Source of the DNA: a virus
Strand: one strand, 5' to 3'
Virus record (IMG/VR): IMGVR_UViG_3300020214_000089
Location: 1 to 28,004 of that record
DNA: 28,004 nt
Positions within the stretch are counted from its first letter, which is position 1. Every line of letters begins with the position of its first letter. Below, in pieces: positions 16,790 through 24,048 of the stretch. The notes beneath the pieces were generated by a model. The model searched no databases. It was not told the origin of the DNA and worked only from the letters and a program-made list of their open reading frames with translations. Made by a program: the position numbers and the translations under genes.

Positions 16790-19700
16790 ATGAACTACGT
16801 ACCCTTACATCTTCATACTCATTACTCGTTGTTTGATGGGATAGGTACTCCAGAAGAGTACATGGATCGTGCAACTAGTTTGGGTATGTCAGCGATTGCT
16901 ATCACAGACCATGGAACTCTTTCTGGTCATCGTGAGTTTTATCGCAATGCAAAACAAAGGGGTATTAAGCCAATACTTGGTTTAGAAGGATATATGTGTT
17001 CAGATATCTCTGATACTAGAGATAAGTCTGAGAGACAGGGTCAACAAGATCTTGTTTATAATCATATTATCCTTCTAGCCAAGAATCAAAAGGGTTTAGA
17101 AAATATAAACAAGATAAGCGAATTGGCTTGGACGGATGGGTTTTTTAGGAAGCCAAGGTTTGATTTTGCAATATTGCAGAAATATAAAGAGGGCGTTATT
17201 GTTTCTTCTGCTTGCCCGAGCAGCGTTCTCGTTAAGGCTCTTGAAGAAGAAGAGTTTGCCATAGCCAAGAAGCATATCTCTTGGTTTAAAAATGAATTTG
17301 GTGAAGATTATTATATAGAGACAATGCCTCACAATAAGCCAAAGATAAATAAATATCTCATAGATTTGGCAGATGAGTTTAATATTAAAGTTATCGTAAC
17401 TCCAGATTGTCATCATGTTGACGAGTCACAAAAAGAGATACAGGAATTCAAGTTGCTCATGAATACTCATGCTAAGGTTATTAAAAATGTATCATATGAA
17501 AAAACTAAGAAGTGTAAATGCATGATGGATAGGCTTGACATTCTCTACGGAAAGGATAGGGAGATAAGCTTTAGAGACTTTAAGATACACCTTTTGTCTT
17601 ATGACGAAATAAAAAATGAGATGGAAAAGCAGGGTATATTTAGAGAAGATATATATTCGAACACATTAGTGCTAGCAGATTCCGTTTCTGATTATGATAT
17701 TAAGGATGGTTTAGACCTGTTGCCAGCACAATATAAAAATCCAGATCAAGAGTTAGCAGATCTAGCATTTGCGGGCTTAGAAGAAAAAAGATTAAATAGC
17801 AACTGGCTTGGAAACGATATATATGAACAAAGACTTGAAGAAGAGTTATTGATTATTCGTGAAAAAAAATTCGCTCCATACTTTTTAGTAGTTCAAAATA
17901 TGATTGACTGGGCAAAGAAACAGGAAATACTAGTTGGTCCAGGTCGAGGATCTTCTGCTGGCTCTTTGGTTTGTTATTTGCTTGGTATAACAACTATTGA
18001 TCCAATAGAAAACGGACTTTTGTTCTTTAGATTTATTAATCCAGATCGCAACGACTTCCCTGACATTGACACAGACATTCAAGACTCTCGTCGTGAAGAT
18101 GTAAAAGACTACTTGGTTAGACAGTACAGACATGTTGCCTCGATCGCAACATTCTTGTCATTTAAAGATAAGGGGGTTGTTCGTGATGTTGCGAGGATAT
18201 TGGATATACCGTTAACAGATGTAAACAAGCTACTTAAGAATATTGATACATGGGATGATTATTGTACGTCAAAAACAAGTTTGTGGTTTAGAGAAAAATA
18301 TCCAGAGGTTGAAACTTATGGAGAACAATTGCGTGGAAGAATTAGGGGAACCGGAATTCATGCTGCTGGAGTTGTAACTAGTAAAGAACCAATATTTAGA
18401 TATGCCCCACTAGAGACAAGGTCATCAACTGGATCTGCTGAACGAATTCCTGTGGTTGGAATTGATATGCAGGAGGCTGAGAAAATTGGTTTGATTAAAA
18501 TTGATGCCCTTGGTCTAAAAACATTGAGCGTAATAAAAAGCTGTATTGATATTATAAAAGATCGAGAAGGAACAAAGATAGATATCTTATCTATAGACAT
18601 GGAAGATAAAAATGTATATGAAATGTTATCGGATGGACATACAAAGGGCGTGTTTCAGTGTGAGGCAGCCCCATATACCAATCTTTTAGTAAAAATGCGT
18701 GTAAAAAATTTGGCAGAGCTTGCTGCCTCCAATGCTCTCGTTCGTCCAGGAGCCATGAATACGATTGGTAAAGAGTATATTGCCCGTAAGCATGGTCGTA
18801 AAAAGATTAATTATTTAAACATGATACTGAAACCATTCACAGAAGAAACATATGGGTGTATCCTATATCAGGAACAGGTCATGCAGACCTGCGTACAACT
18901 CGGCGGTATGACAATGTCTGAGGCTGACCAGGTTCGCAAGATCATTGGTAAAAAGAAAAATGCAAGGGAGCTTGATGCGTTCACAGATAAGTTTATTAAG
19001 GGTGCTTCTGCTTATGTTGCTCCTAATACTGCCCTGGATTTATGGAAGGACTTTGAGGCTCATGCGGGATATTCATTTAACAAATCACATGCCGTTGCCT
19101 ATTCTACTCTCTCGTATTGGACAGCGTGGCTGAAATATTATTATCCGCTAGAATTTATGTTTGCACTTCTCAAAAATGAGAAAGACAAAGATACAAGAAC
19201 TGAATATCTGATTGAAGCAAAACGCATGGGCATTCAAGTCAAGCGGCCACACATCAATGATTCTGATGTTGATTTTAAAATTGAAGGCAGGGGTATACGT
19301 TTTGGTCTATCTGCTATAAAATGGATATCAAATACAATTGCAGAGAAATATATTGCAGCAAGACCATTTAATAGTTTTGCAGATGTTGAAAGTTTTACCT
19401 TTACCAAAGGAAATGGTGTAAACAGTCGTGCTATGCAGGCTATGAATTCTGTTGGTGCCCTCGATTTTAGAGACAACCCATCAGATGAAAAAAAGATAAG
19501 AGAAAATTTTTATGAATATCTCAATCTTCCAGAGTTTAATATACAGATACCACAACATTACTATGCACACATAAAATATATTGAAGAATATGAGGCAAAG
19601 GGTGCTTTCATATTGATGGGAATGGTAAAATCAATTAAGAGGTCAAAAGGTTGGTCAAGGTTGCAGTTATTAGACAAGACTGGAAGCGTGGGCATATTTG

Positions 19701-20080
19701 ATGAAGAAAACACGACTATCGAATCTGGTCGAACCTATATCGTTCTTGTAAATGATAATAGGATTGTATCTTCGATACCTGTGGATGAGATAAAAGACTC
19801 CAAGTCTACACTTGTTAAGTTTTTAAATTATAAGATGTTGCCATATAAGGGTGAAGAGATGTTTGTAGTTTCTTTTAACCCAAGAATAACGAAGAAAACT
19901 GGGAAAAGAATGGCATCTCTTACTCTTGCAGATTCATCTAGAGATTTACACGCTGTTACTGTATTTCCAAGCGCCTTCGCAAAAGCATATATGCATATAA
20001 AGCCAGGCAATGCATATAAATTTGAACTTAAAGAAATTAAAGATGGTACGACGATAATGGAGGATGTAATAAGTGTTTGA
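16790..20080 (+). CDS. dnaE: DnaE-type DNA polymerase III alpha subunit with intact PHP domain
   Basis: A 1096-residue replicative polymerase of family C. The N-terminal PHP domain (about 1-270) retains H9, H11, D16, H41, E66, H92, C142, D206 and H208. These align by motif with the nine metal ligands of actinobacterial DnaE1, where the domain is a 3'-5' exonuclease. The polymerase core has PGRGSSAGSL, the catalytic D425 and D427 in PDIDTD, and D572 in LIKIDALGLKTL. A helix-hairpin-helix region lies near 840-870 (RFGLSAIKWISN), and a C-terminal OB fold at about 940-1010 (FILMGMVKSIKRSKGW). The length is close to bacterial DnaE (about 1160). The gene follows the ssDNA-binding gene by 3 nt without a clear ribosome site. 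No separate DnaQ exonuclease is seen in the window, which fits intrinsic proofreading. Confidence 0.95.
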   Translation: MNYVPLHLHTHYSLFDGIGTPEEYMDRATSLGMSAIAITDHGTLSGHREFYRNAKQRGIKPILGLEGYMCSDISDTRDKSERQGQQDLVYNHIILLAKNQKGLENINKISELAWTDGFFRKPRFDFAILQKYKEGVIVSSACPSSVLVKALEEEEFAIAKKHISWFKNEFGEDYYIETMPHNKPKINKYLIDLADEFNIKVIVTPDCHHVDESQKEIQEFKLLMNTHAKVIKNVSYEKTKKCKCMMDRLDILYGKDREISFRDFKIHLLSYDEIKNEMEKQGIFREDIYSNTLVLADSVSDYDIKDGLDLLPAQYKNPDQELADLAFAGLEEKRLNSNWLGNDIYEQRLEEELLIIREKKFAPYFLVVQNMIDWAKKQEILVGPGRGSSAGSLVCYLLGITTIDPIENGLLFFRFINPDRNDFPDIDTDIQDSRREDVKDYLVRQYRHVASIATFLSFKDKGVVRDVARILDIPLTDVNKLLKNIDTWDDYCTSKTSLWFREKYPEVETYGEQLRGRIRGTGIHAAGVVTSKEPIFRYAPLETRSSTGSAERIPVVGIDMQEAEKIGLIKIDALGLKTLSVIKSCIDIIKDREGTKIDILSIDMEDKNVYEMLSDGHTKGVFQCEAAPYTNLLVKMRVKNLAELAASNALVRPGAMNTIGKEYIARKHGRKKINYLNMILKPFTEETYGCILYQEQVMQTCVQLGGMTMSEADQVRKIIGKKKNARELDAFTDKFIKGASAYVAPNTALDLWKDFEAHAGYSFNKSHAVAYSTLSYWTAWLKYYYPLEFMFALLKNEKDKDTRTEYLIEAKRMGIQVKRPHINDSDVDFKIEGRGIRFGLSAIKWISNTIAEKYIAARPFNSFADVESFTFTKGNGVNSRAMQAMNSVGALDFRDNPSDEKKIRENFYEYLNLPEFNIQIPQHYYAHIKYIEEYEAKGAFILMGMVKSIKRSKGWSRLQLLDKTGSVGIFDEENTTIESGRTYIVLVNDNRIVSSIPVDEIKDSKSTLVKFLNYKMLPYKGEEMFVVSFNPRITKKTGKRMASLTLADSSRDLHAVTVFPSAFAKAYMHIKPGNAYKFELKEIKDGTTIMEDVISV

Positions 20081-20120
20081 CGACAACGGAATACGCATAG
20101 ACCAAAGGAACATGGGGTAA
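20073..20120 (+). CDS. Possible 15-codon mini-ORF before the recA-like gene
   Basis: GTG at 20073 opens a short frame ending at TAA 20118-20120 and encoding MFDDNGIRIDQRNMG. GGAGGA lies about nine bases upstream, inside the end of the polymerase gene, and the start overlaps the polymerase stop. It fills most of the 47-nt gap before the recA-like gene. It may couple translation between the two genes, or be chance. Length alone gives little support. Confidence 0.2.
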   Translation: MFDDNGIRIDQRNMG

Positions 20121-20127
20121 GACTTTA

Positions 20128-21144
20128 ATGATAGCAACCATTGAAGATGTATTAGCACAATTAAATCCCAAACTAAGAAAAAACATTCTTGTTGGAGACG
20201 AAGTTCCTAAAACAGAATATGCTCCAACTCCAAGTTTTGGGCTAAATCGTGCTCTTAATGGTGGGTTCCCATATGGAAGACAGGTATTGGTTTGGGGCAA
20301 TAAGTCAAGCGCCAAGTCTTCTTTATGCTTACAAGTTGTCTCTATTGCACAAAAAGAGGGCAGAGTTTGTGCTTGGATAGATTCTGAGATGTCATATGAT
20401 AAGCTCTGGGCAGAAAAACTGGGGGTAGACATATCTAAACTAATTGTCTCTCAAGCAAGAACAATTAATGAAATGGTTGATGTCGGTGTAAATTTTATTG
20501 ATGCTGGTGTTGATATTATTGTTATTGATTCAATTACTTCTTTGTTGCCTGCAATTTATTTTGAAAAAGACTCCACAGAACTAAAACAGTTGGAAAATAC
20601 TAAACAGATTGGTGCAGAATCTCGTGATTTTAGCAATGCTTGGAAGATGCTCAACTATGCTAATAATAAACTTAAGCCAACTCTGTTGATCCTAATATCA
20701 CAGTCTAGAAACAATATTAATGCCATGTATACTAGCCAACAGCCAACTGGTGGTCAGGCCACAAAATTTTATTCATCTAGTGTGATTAAGTTATTTTCGT
20801 CCGAATCAGATAGTCAAGCGATCAAGGGAAAGATACGTGTTGGCGATAAGCTTATTGAAGAAAAAATTGGTCGCAAGGTTCGTTGGGAATTACAATTTTC
20901 TAAAACTTCGCCATCTTTTCAGAATGGCGAGTATGATTTTTATTTTAGGGGTGATAATATTGGGATTGATATTATTGGAGATCTTGTTGATACTGCCGAA
21001 CTTGCTGGTTTGTTTACAAGGACTGGTGCATGGTATCAACTAGAAGATGGCACAAAAGTTCAGGGCAGAGATGGCCTTGTTAATCGTGTTAAGGAAGACC
21101 TGGTTCTACAAGACATGATAAAAAATAAGTTGAACAATGTCTAA
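20128..21144 (+). CDS. recA: RecA-like recombinase
   Basis: A 338-residue strand-exchange ATPase candidate. The core begins with TPSFGLNRALNGGFPYGRQV. The P-loop is G57-N-K-S-S-A62-K63-S64, so the usual Gly before the Lys is Ala. Walker B is D129-IIVI-D134 followed by SITSL. An ISQSRNNINAMY segment and a following GGQATKFYSSS fit the RecA L1/L2 region and the conserved Gln. Length is close to bacterial RecA (about 350), but the C-terminal part is divergent. GGGG at 20114-20117 lies about ten bases before the ATG. The genes that follow encode nucleases and resolvases, in line with recombination-dependent replication or repair. The Ala62 substitution makes ATPase activity the point of doubt. 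Confidence 0.88.
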   Translation: MIATIEDVLAQLNPKLRKNILVGDEVPKTEYAPTPSFGLNRALNGGFPYGRQVLVWGNKSSAKSSLCLQVVSIAQKEGRVCAWIDSEMSYDKLWAEKLGVDISKLIVSQARTINEMVDVGVNFIDAGVDIIVIDSITSLLPAIYFEKDSTELKQLENTKQIGAESRDFSNAWKMLNYANNKLKPTLLILISQSRNNINAMYTSQQPTGGQATKFYSSSVIKLFSSESDSQAIKGKIRVGDKLIEEKIGRKVRWELQFSKTSPSFQNGEYDFYFRGDNIGIDIIGDLVDTAELAGLFTRTGAWYQLEDGTKVQGRDGLVNRVKEDLVLQDMIKNKLNNV

Positions 21145-21325
21145 AAATTTTACAGTTTATGAGGGGGCGTTTAAATGTAAAACTTGTAACAAGATAGTCG
21201 GAACAATAAGAGTCTATACAGATACTGGTATGGGGTCTTGGATGTGTCCCGATAAGCATTTATCAGAAGTTCAGGTTTACAAAGTTGGATATAAGAAAAC
21301 GAAAGAATATGAGCGAAAAGACTGA
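21137..21325 (+). CDS. Small zinc-finger protein
   Basis: A 62-residue protein overlapping the recA-like gene by 8 nt, with no clear ribosome site. C14 and C17 (FKCKTC) with C37 and H41 (WMCPDKH) form a likely zinc site; the C-terminal tail is Lys-rich. The FTVYEGAFKCKTC layout resembles small proteins I recall from other phages near recombination genes. It may bind DNA or a partner such as RecA, but there is no direct evidence for the role. Confidence 0.65.
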   Translation: MSKNFTVYEGAFKCKTCNKIVGTIRVYTDTGMGSWMCPDKHLSEVQVYKVGYKKTKEYERKD

Positions 21326-21614
21326 AAGTAAAAGAATAGGTGCTAAAAAGCACAAAAATTCTGGTCGCAATACAAAGAAGGGAGATGCGACTTGGAGAGA
21401 TTTTGTTATCGATTTTAAGGAGTCAGATAAATCTTTTACTATAAATCAAGAAATATGGGCAAAGGCTGTAACGGACTCTCTTAGGGCTGGAAAAGATAAG
21501 GCTCCAGCAGTTGTTATTGTTTTGGGCGAGGGTAACAAAAAAGTCCGTTTGGCACTAATAGAATTTGAACTACTAGATCAACTAACATGGAAGGCAGAAT
21601 ATGACAGAAAATAA
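21309..21614 (+). CDS. Putative Hjc-like PD-(D/E)xK nuclease (Holliday junction resolvase)
   Basis: The start at 21309 (ATG) is preferred over TTG 21285; it overlaps the previous gene by 17 nt. The 101-residue product has a basic N-terminus (RIGAKKHKNSGRNTKKGDA) followed by WRDFVIDFKESDKSFTINQE. The GDA aspartate and the DFK triad resemble the PD-(D/E)xK core of small archaeal-type resolvases. The next helix (IWAKAVTDSLRAGKDKAPAV) and strand (VVIVLGE) fit the family layout. DFK replaces the more usual ExK, which is allowed in the signature. Placement between RecA and a Cas4-like nuclease supports a branch-processing role. The family call is from motif recognition only. Confidence 0.5.
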   Translation: MSEKTESKRIGAKKHKNSGRNTKKGDATWRDFVIDFKESDKSFTINQEIWAKAVTDSLRAGKDKAPAVVIVLGEGNKKVRLALIEFELLDQLTWKAEYDRK

Positions 21615-21906
21615 AAATACAATAGAACAGATTAATGGTTTGACAGAAATTGCAGAGTATATGCAGGACGAGGAGCTTACTACTGCCCTAACGTTTATTG
21701 CTAAATTAATTATAAAGCCAGACATTCCCTTAAATGTTGCAACCATAGAAATTGTAAGGTTGCAGGCAATTGCAGCAAAAATGTCATTTAGGGCTACATG
21801 GATGGCAAATGTTGAGAAGGGCGATAGAAGTAAAAAGAATATTTACTATACCGCTGCAGAGGCTATTAACAACCTGGTATCTGCTTTAAAGTACACGATG
21901 CGCTAA
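21601..21906 (+). CDS. Hypothetical helical protein in the recombination cluster
   Basis: A 101-residue all-helical protein overlapping the previous gene by 14 nt. Notable segments are IIKPDIPLNVATIEIVRLQA and the C-terminal KNIYYTAAEAINNLVSALKY. The first looks like a conserved core of small proteins I recall from phages of Actinobacteria; none has an assigned role that I know. A helical adaptor for a neighbouring nuclease or recombinase is possible, judged only by position. It is the last gene before the promoter candidate at 21908. Confidence 0.55.
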   Translation: MTENKNTIEQINGLTEIAEYMQDEELTTALTFIAKLIIKPDIPLNVATIEIVRLQAIAAKMSFRATWMANVEKGDRSKKNIYYTAAEAINNLVSALKYTMR

Positions 21907-21907
21907 C

Positions 21908-21916
21908 TGATATAAT
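21908..21916 (+). promoter_or_regulatory. Extended -10 promoter candidate (TGATATAAT)
   Basis: TATAAT at 21911-21916 is preceded by TGA in the 27-nt gap before the Cas4-like gene. No good -35 is visible; TTTAAA at 21885-21890 would have a 20-nt spacer. The 17-nt distance to the ATG at 21934, and the flanking TAACTG and ATAATG, match the site at 12282-12290. A start near 21923 would place AAGGA (21924-21928) at the 5' end of the transcript. Confidence 0.55.
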
Positions 21917-21933
21917 TAACTAAAAGGATAATA

Positions 21934-22773
21934 ATGACTAAAAATCTAATAAAGCAGGTAATGATAAAAAGTGAAAAGATTGCGAAGGAAAAATCAGTAA
22001 GCTTTGATGTAACTGGTTTAACAGACGTAATTAATTCTGGTTATACAAAAAAACTAGTTCCAATAAAACAGACGAAGTATTCTTTTGCTCCGTCTACCGT
22101 TTGCTATCAGCATGGAGAGTGTCCAAGATACTGGTATCTGGCTTTTTCTGGTGCAACATTTGAAGATAAATCAGATGCATTTGGTGTAGCAAATAGAACA
22201 AACGGAAGCAAGAGTCATGAGAGGATCGAACAGGCCTTAATGGATTCTGGTATCGCTAAGATATTTCAGAAGGAAGACAGGCATACAAAAGAGATAAAAG
22301 ATTCAACAGAAGTTGAAATCAGTAACGAGAATCCTCCTATTTATGGATATGGTGATAGCATAATAAATTGGAATGGGAAAGAGGTTCTTGTTGAAATCAA
22401 AACTGTTCCCGTGGAAGGATTTGAACATAGAAAGAAAACTGGTAAAGCGAAAAAAGATCATATCATTCAAATACTTATATATATGAAAATTCTTGGTCAT
22501 AAGCATGGAATTATTATTTATGAAAACAAGAATAATCACCAGTTGCTTCCGATAGTAATTGAAGTCAATGATTATTATCGAGACTGGACAAACAAAGCAT
22601 TTCTATGGATGACAAATGTGCGAGCGGCGTGGATGAGAAACACCTTGCCAATAAAAAAATACAGAGCAAATTCGGTAATTTGTAGAGGATGTCCAGTCAG
22701 AAAAGACTGCGACTTGGCTGGCGAGGGTGTTGTTGAAATTGACTCGCTGGGAGGGTTGAGTGAAAAAATGTGA
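21934..22773 (+). CDS. Cas4/RecB-like PD-(D/E)xK exonuclease with Fe-S cysteines
   Basis: A 279-residue nuclease candidate. H95 (SHERIEQ), D141 (GYGDSII), E154-I-K156 (VEIKTV) and Q179/Y183 (QILIYMK) match the His, Asp, ExK and QxxxY motifs of the Cas4/RecB-type exonucleases. C57 near the N-terminus and C250, C253 and C259 (CRGCPVRKDC) near the C-terminus have the split arrangement of a 4Fe-4S cluster; C63 is an extra Cys. No CRISPR array or other cas gene is visible, so a role in end resection beside the RecA-like protein fits better than spacer acquisition. The gene has its own promoter candidate and an AAGGA site, and its 3' end overlaps the next gene by 14 nt. Confidence 0.85.
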   Translation: MTKNLIKQVMIKSEKIAKEKSVSFDVTGLTDVINSGYTKKLVPIKQTKYSFAPSTVCYQHGECPRYWYLAFSGATFEDKSDAFGVANRTNGSKSHERIEQALMDSGIAKIFQKEDRHTKEIKDSTEVEISNENPPIYGYGDSIINWNGKEVLVEIKTVPVEGFEHRKKTGKAKKDHIIQILIYMKILGHKHGIIIYENKNNHQLLPIVIEVNDYYRDWTNKAFLWMTNVRAAWMRNTLPIKKYRANSVICRGCPVRKDCDLAGEGVVEIDSLGGLSEKM

Positions 22774-23053
22774 GCAATGCTCTATGGTATTTGAACCAAA
22801 TGTGAGTTATCAGATATACTGCAGTGAAGTTTGTAGAGAAGAGGCTACAAAACAGAAGATTGCAGAAAGATATCAAATTCTAAGAACACAAAAGAGAATA
22901 GGTAAAAGAAGAATTTGTCTTGGGGGTTGTGGGACACAGCTTTCAATCTATAACGACTCTGGTTTTTGTGCCAACTGCAATGTTCATCAAAGGGCGGTAG
23001 AAAAGATGCTGAAGGAACTAAAGGGGTTCATAGAATATGAACAAGACAATTGA
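22760..23053 (+). CDS. Eight-cysteine putative double zinc-finger protein
   Basis: The GTG start at 22760 has GGGAGGG about five bases upstream, inside the end of the nuclease gene. The 97-residue product has two possible zinc sites: C4/C7 with C21/C25 (KKCEQC, YCSEVC), and C53/C57 with C70/C73 (CLGGCG, FCANC). A basic helix (about 26-50) joins them. The first site resembles small MYM/DUF2116-like zinc fingers of phage proteins. A nucleic-acid-binding role is likely. No enzyme motif is visible. Confidence 0.65.
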   Translation: MKKCEQCSMVFEPNVSYQIYCSEVCREEATKQKIAERYQILRTQKRIGKRRICLGGCGTQLSIYNDSGFCANCNVHQRAVEKMLKELKGFIEYEQDN

Positions 23054-23624
23054 TCATCCAGAACGAATTTGTGCTATAGATGCCAGCACCAACAGTTTTG
23101 CCTTTTCGTTTTACTGCTGTAAGAAAATATCTGATTGTGGAAAAATTGATTTTGAGGGGAACAATATATACGAAAAGGTAATTGATGCCACCATGAAGAC
23201 CAAGTCCTTTTTTGAGTTTTACAATAAGACAGAAGCAATTGTGATTGAACACACTATCTTTATGAATAGTCCAAAAACTGCTGCAGATCTTGCTATGGTT
23301 CAGGGTGCAATTATTGGTGGTGCTGGCCTTGCCAATATAAAAACTATTGGCAGAGTATCTCCTATAACCTGGCAGTCATTTTTAGGAAATAAAAAATTGA
23401 CTAAAGATGAGCAATTTAAAATACGATCTGCCAATATGGGCAAGTCAAATTCTTGGTATAAGGCATATGAGCGAGACTTTAGAAAGCGTCGTACGGTTAG
23501 GTTGCTAGAGGTCATATACGATAAAAAAATAGAAGATCACGATGTGGCAGATGCAGCGGGAATTGGTCATTGGGCTATCAACAATTGGGAGAAGGCCGTG
23601 AAATTTGACAAGGAGTGGTCATGA
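23037..23624 (+). CDS. RuvC-like Holliday junction resolvase
   Basis: A 195-residue protein of the RNase H-like fold. D15 (ICAIDAST), E71 (IVIEHTIF), and D169 with D172 (EDHDVADAAGIG) match the four acidic residues of RuvC-type resolvases in order and spacing. The GAIIGGAGL segment between them fits the usual helix. Compared with bacterial RuvC (about 170 residues), the region from about 115 to 160 carries a basic insertion (AYERDFRKRRTVR) that could contact DNA. The start overlaps the previous gene by 17 nt and the stop overlaps the next gene as ATGA. It would cut four-way junctions or branched DNA before packaging. Confidence 0.8.
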   Translation: MNKTIDHPERICAIDASTNSFAFSFYCCKKISDCGKIDFEGNNIYEKVIDATMKTKSFFEFYNKTEAIVIEHTIFMNSPKTAADLAMVQGAIIGGAGLANIKTIGRVSPITWQSFLGNKKLTKDEQFKIRSANMGKSNSWYKAYERDFRKRRTVRLLEVIYDKKIEDHDVADAAGIGHWAINNWEKAVKFDKEWS

Positions 23625-23776
23625 GTGTTAGAATGTATCAGAATGAGCTATGGCTCAGGAAGCGTTACCATATGGACAAAAAAAGTCCAGAAGATATAGC
23701 GAAGGAGTGTGGGGTAAGCATAGAGACAATTTATGTATACCTTGCCAAATTTAAATTAAGGAAATCGAAACGATGA
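23621..23776 (+). CDS. Small helix-turn-helix protein
   Basis: A 51-residue ORF with ATGA overlaps at both ends (23621-23624 and 23773-23776). Translation gives MSVRMYQNELWLRKRYHMDK, then KSPEDIAKECGVSIETIYVY, then a basic tail. The EDIAKECGVSIETIYVYL segment is a clear helix-turn-helix, with Ala and Gly at the expected positions. The tight double overlap and intact HTH make it convincing despite its length. Similar tiny HTH proteins in phages act as DNA-binding accessories; the target is not shown. Confidence 0.75.
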   Translation: MSVRMYQNELWLRKRYHMDKKSPEDIAKECGVSIETIYVYLAKFKLRKSKR

Positions 23777-24048
23777 ATGATAAAGAAAAGTTTATTATTA
23801 AGGTTGATCAAGTCAATAATCCTTATCATTATACCAACGATCCAAGTGGGGTAGAGGCAATTGAAATTACTAGACACAGAAATTTTAATGTTGGTAATGC
23901 CATAAAGTATCTCTGGAGGGCTGGGATTAAGGATGAATCTAAACATATAGAGGATTTAAAAAAGTCAATCTTTTATATTCAAGATGAAATTAACAGACTA
24001 GAGGGCAAATATGTCAAACGCAGAAATAGAATTAGTAAAACATCTTGA
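23773..24048 (+). CDS. DUF3310 family protein
   Basis: A 91-residue protein. NPYHYTNDPSGVEAIEITRH, then NVGNAIKYLWRAGIKDESKH, then IEDLKKSIFYIQDEI match the layout of DUF3310: an N-terminal P-x-HY, an IKYLWRAG core and an IEDLKKA-type helix. DUF3310 is widespread in tailed phages and sometimes labelled a nucleotide kinase, but its function is not established. The gene overlaps the HTH gene by 4 nt and the terminase small subunit by 38 nt. Confidence 0.85.
   Translation: MNDKEKFIIKVDQVNNPYHYTNDPSGVEAIEITRHRNFNVGNAIKYLWRAGIKDESKHIEDLKKSIFYIQDEINRLEGKYVKRRNRISKTS

Noticed and set aside
18945-19133. 62-codon forward open frame inside the polymerase gene
   Set aside because: It is out of frame with the strongly conserved DnaE sequence and has no ribosome site or recognisable domain.
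20077-20105. Possible promoter in the gap before the recA-like gene
   Set aside because: TTGACG at 20077-20082 is a fair -35, but no -10 resembling TATAAT lies at 16-18 nt spacing.
21934-22773. CRISPR adaptation locus suggested by a Cas4-like protein
   Set aside because: No direct-repeat array, cas1 or cas2 is visible in the window; solitary Cas4/RecB-like nucleases are common in phages.
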